From: Fomes fomentarius
Lineage: Eukaryota > Basidiomycota > Agaricomycetes > Polyporales > Polyporaceae
Assembly (NCBI GenBank): GCA_022606135.1
Contig: JABYQN010000009.1
Span: 1,947,001 to 2,011,000 of the forward strand
Length of the DNA stretch: 64,000 bases
Reading direction: 5' to 3'
Shown here: piece after piece, positions 60,895-64,000 of the stretch
Layout of the letters: each line of letters opens with the position of its first letter
Numbering within the stretch: the stretch's first letter is position 1
Notes under the pieces: generated by a model
What the model was told of the DNA's origin: nothing
Databases searched by the model: none
Seen by the model: only the letters and a program-made list of their open reading frames with translations
Position numbers and translations under genes: made by a program

Positions 60895-61895
60895 AGACAT
60901 GCGCATACAGCTAGCCATACAGTACATCGACATCTTGTGCCCTAGCGTTGCCGTTAAAAGCACCTCTACACCCTTCTAGTATCAAGTATCTTGGGTTGTC
61001 CTTACAGGCTTCTGTATAATGCGCTTAGTTCTCCTAATGACGTTTTTCTAGTGTCAGGGCGTGGTTCCAGGACCATAGCCTTCCGTTATCATCCCCACTC
61101 CGTTGCGGTCATGGATGTAGTGTGTTGACATAGATAATGATATTGTATACCCATTGGTTTGAATGGCGTAAAGGTATCATCGACGAGCCGCAGCGCTTGA
61201 AAGCTGTCAACACAATTCGCAATTTGTCCAGCACGCAGTGTTGAACATCTTCACACCTTCTCCAGCTTCACGACTCATCTTCCACTCCCAGCGTCATAAG
61301 AGACCCTTTAGTTACAATAGCGCGGTCACTATGAATCGTTCCCGAGGTTCACGAGATGTTGTCCCGCATGAAGCTGCTCCGGAAGGTATGTACCTGCAGT
61401 GTATCATGCTTTTTGTGTTCACCATGAAGGGAACTGTCAATAATACTATCCAATAGCGTGAAGCAAAGTCGGGAGTCGCGTAGGCGCAAGTACACGACAG
61501 CACACGACCCGACGATCTCGCGAAAATAGACCGCATGTGGCAGGCAAGCTTCTGCCCGACCTTGTGCGCGCTCGACACCATGGTTTTCAGATTATATTCC
61601 TGCGCATGCTCCATATGACCTGTTCAGCCCTTCCTGCGGCTGATGTCGCGCCTCGACTGCCCTTGCGGAAACTTGTCGGTCCCCATATGAGGTATCTCTC
61701 GGGTATCTCGCGGTGACAGATGCGACTAACTTCTGGTGCAGAACCTCGGGACAGAATCCCGTGTCGAGATCGTCAGTCCGTTACCATATGCCGGACTGAG
61801 GACTGCCTGGTTTGCCTCATGGGCCGTGTTGCAGATGTGATATAAGGTGATCGACAGAATGGACATGGGCTACATTCGCCTTCGAGTCTACCACG
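60895..61895. other. intergenic region upstream of the endoglucanase
   Basis: These 1.0 kb hold the SCS7 3' UTR and the GH5 promoter. A small plus-strand frame beginning MNRSRGSRDVVPHE (61331) is interrupted within 25 codons unless spliced, and no continuation is convincing. I see no gene here. Confidence 0.35.
61841..61847 (+). promoter_or_regulatory. possible TATA box of the endoglucanase gene
   Basis: TATAAGG lies 55 bp upstream of the start codon, a distance common for strongly regulated secreted enzymes in fungi. It is a single motif match. Confidence 0.4.
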
Positions 61896-63651
61896 ATGCA
61901 TTCGTTCGCTGGGTTGTTCGTCGCCGTCGCTCTCGCGCTCACAGCGTGTGCGCAAACGCAAGCTCCCGTCTGGGGACAATGTACGTACCTCTCAGCCCTA
62001 TCGCCACGTATACATTCTCATTTGGGTGATGTATTCTATCATAGGTGGTGGCTCAGTGAGTCTTCAGCGTACACGTATCGGTGTCTCCTTCTACGTACTC
62101 ATTTCAACATCCATCACAAGGGGTGGACTGGAGCGACGAGCTGCGCTACAGGCTCCGTCTACACGGCCCTAAATGACGGTATGATCCGTCTACATCTCTA
62201 TGCCTTTGTATACTTCAATACCAGATAATATAGCCTACTCGCAATGTGTTCCTGGCGCCGCGACGACCGCACCCTCGTCACCCTCGACAACCGCTTCAGC
62301 GCCGGAGCCCTCGTCCAGCTGCGCCACCCCCGCAGCCAGCGCAGGCCAGCTCCGCTTCGCCGGCGTGAACATCGCCGGGTTCGACTTCGGGTGCTCGACG
62401 GACGGGACGTGCAGCGCGAGCGGCGCCTGGCCGCCACTCACGCAGTACTACGGCAACGACGGCGAGGGCCAGATGCAGCACTTCGTAAAGGACGATGGCT
62501 TCAACGTGTTCCGCCTGCCCGTCGGGTGGCAGTTCCTCACCAACGAGGTCATCGGCGGGGACATCAACGAGGACAACTTTGTCAAGTACGACGCGCTCGT
62601 CCAGGCGTGCTTGAACACTGGCGCGTCGTGCATCATTGATCTGCACAACTACGCGCGGTACAACACCAAGGTCGGCACTTTGGAAATCTTGCAAGGTTTG
62701 TAGTATGGTAGACAGCTTACTTCGAACGCTTGCTTTGCCTTGTAGATCATTGGTCAGGGTGGCCCGAGTAACGACCAGTTCGCTGCCATCTGGAGCAGCA
62801 TTGCTTCGCGGTACGCCGACAACAGCAGAATCATCTTTGGAGTGTGAGTCTTTTTACCCCAACCTGCAACGTTCCTTCCGAGGTTGAGCATTGGTCTACA
62901 GGATGAACGAGCCTCATGACCTGCCTGACATCAACCTCTGGGCAGAGAGTGTGCAAGCCGCGGTCACTGCTATCCGCAAGGCAGGGTAAGTGTCTCTCGA
63001 ATAGCCTATCGTTTCAGCCAAACTGAGGAAGCTACTATCAGCGCGACATCGCAGCTCATCCTGCTCCCCGGTAACGACTACACATCAGCCGAAACCTTCA
63101 TCTCGAACGGCTCCGCGGACGCGCTCAACAAAGTCAAGAACCCTGACGGCAGCATCACCGGCCTCATCTTCGACGTCCACAAGTATCTCGACTCTGACAA
63201 CTCGTACGTGCTTGATTTTTTTCTTGAAGTCAGACATGGAGCGGACTGTTGACTGTCGTTGTTCAGCGGAACACATGAGGATTGCGTGAAGAACAACATC
63301 GACAACGCATTCGGGCCGCTCGCCGAGTGGCTGCGCTGCAACGGCCGCCAAGCGTTCAACACCGAGACCGGAGGTGGAAACGTCGCGTCTTGCGAGCAGT
63401 TCCTGTGCGAACAGATAGCCTTCCAGGAAACTAACTCGGATGGTGCGTCGCGCTCCTTGTCCTGGTCTTTAATTTGGTCTGATCACTCATGTCTGTTGCC
63501 TCCGGTTGCAGTGTTCTTGGGATACGTCGGCTGGGCTGCGGGCAACTTCTACCAAGGATACGTCCTTGGCGAGGTGCCAACCTACAGCAACGGACAGTGG
63601 ACGGATACGCCTCTGGTTTCTGCTTGCCTTGCACCCAACTCCAGGAAGTGA
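61896..63651 (+). CDS. GH5 endo-beta-1,4-glucanase with degenerate CBM1
   Basis: This secreted cellulase cleaves internal bonds of cellulose. Nine exons give 416 residues: 61896-61980, 62045-62055, 62121-62178, 62234-62670, 62746-62843, 62902-62985, 63042-63203, 63267-63442 and 63512-63651. A signal peptide (MHSFAGLFVAVALALTACAQ) is followed by a CBM1 module (VWGQCGGSGWTGATSC and onward), a Ser/Thr/Pro/Ala linker and the GH5 (subfamily 5-like) domain. That domain has RFAGVNIAGFDFGC, FNVFRLPVGWQFLTNE, IDLHNYARYN, the acid/base Glu in GVMNEPHD, FDVHKYLDSDNSGTHEDC, and the nucleophile Glu in FNTETGGGN. The catalytic domain looks intact. The CBM1 has three cysteines instead of four (TAC for the expected TGC codon at 62159-62161) and Ala where one of the paired binding tyrosines normally stands (NDAYSQC). 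Exon 2 is only 11 nt. Confidence 0.95.
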
Positions 63652-64000
63652 GGTTATGGGTCCATTTTTGTATTATAGACGTCTTGTCGACACAACAAAA
63701 GTTGATTATGGGGGACATGCTTGTTAGCTACAGACTGCCCTGTTAAGCCTCAGTGGTGCGTAGTGATAACTCTATCACAATGGAACCTTGCCTCTCCTTC
63801 GAAACCACGTGGAATGCTGCTTGTCTCGGCAACTCACTGGCATGCTGCGATACGTACTTTTTGAATCATTGGATAGAACGTGATTTGCCGCAGCATCCAC
63901 CATTGCGTGGCTCTCACGAGCCCCGTCTGTGTCTTTGCCCTTCTACGCACTGTACCAGATTCGAGATGCATAACGCCTGTGAGTATGTCGCTGCGCTCTG
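63652..64000. other. right edge, 3' flank of the endoglucanase
   Basis: This stretch contains the 3' UTR of the GH5 gene; no coding frame is recognised up to the end of the window. Confidence 0.4.

Noticed and set aside
1..64000. CRISPR arrays, bacterial operons, rRNA or tRNA genes
   Set aside because: The sequence is intron-rich fungal DNA; no regularly spaced repeats were seen, and I could not identify a convincing tRNA or rRNA by eye (a tRNA could be missed without a covariance search).

Overview
The window looks like nuclear DNA of a wood-decay type mushroom fungus (Agaricomycetes, possibly Polyporales). Genes are compact and intron-dense, with introns mostly of 48-65 nt and GT-AG ends. 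Gene content is typically fungal: an alpha-aminoadipate reductase, a CBM1-bearing GH5 endoglucanase, a WOPR regulator and basidiomycete-type membrane proteins. All exon limits here were worked out by eye from reading frame, splice consensus and remembered family conservation. For most genes the exon lengths were checked to sum to an intact frame. No database search was run.

Layout, left to right: a multi-pass membrane protein (412-1750, -); a 3.9 kb stretch with nothing recognisable; SURF4/ERV29 cargo receptor (5668-6937, -) divergent from the adenine DNA glycosylase MUTYH/MutY (7360-10038, +); a 3.3 kb gap; a WOPR (Gti1/Pac2) regulator (13334-14849, -); a 3.4 kb gap; a DNAJC11-like co-chaperone (18266-21137, -) divergent from an RMD1/RMND1 (DUF155) protein (21540-23563, +); a zinc alcohol/polyol dehydrogenase (24666-26062, -); an acyl-CoA ligase (26690-29643, -); a histidine acid phosphatase (30129-32416, -); a decayed F-box gene (about 32783-34425, +); a 3-beta-HSD-type dehydrogenase (35043-36799, -); a KHDC4-like KH protein (37199-38826, -) divergent from a mitochondrial-type DEAD-box helicase (39044-41524, +); an RBR ubiquitin ligase (41989-44230, -); LYS2 (45441-49999, +); a 1.03 kb element with perfect 40-bp terminal inverted repeats (50225-51253); a multi-pass membrane protein split into 15 exons (52094-54534, +); exocyst SEC5 (55513-59043, -) divergent from the fatty acid 2-hydroxylase SCS7 (59500-60894, +); and a GH5 endoglucanase (61896-63651, +).

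Most genes are housekeeping (secretion, DNA repair, mitochondria, lysine and sphingolipid synthesis, RNA metabolism) and do not form one pathway. The most unusual signals concern gene structure. One intron in the acyl-CoA ligase reads only as AT-AC. Exons of 8-14 nt occur in four genes, three of them in one gene. The endoglucanase CBM1 has lost a disulfide cysteine and a binding-face tyrosine. The inverted-repeat element downstream of LYS2 is probably a non-autonomous transposon.
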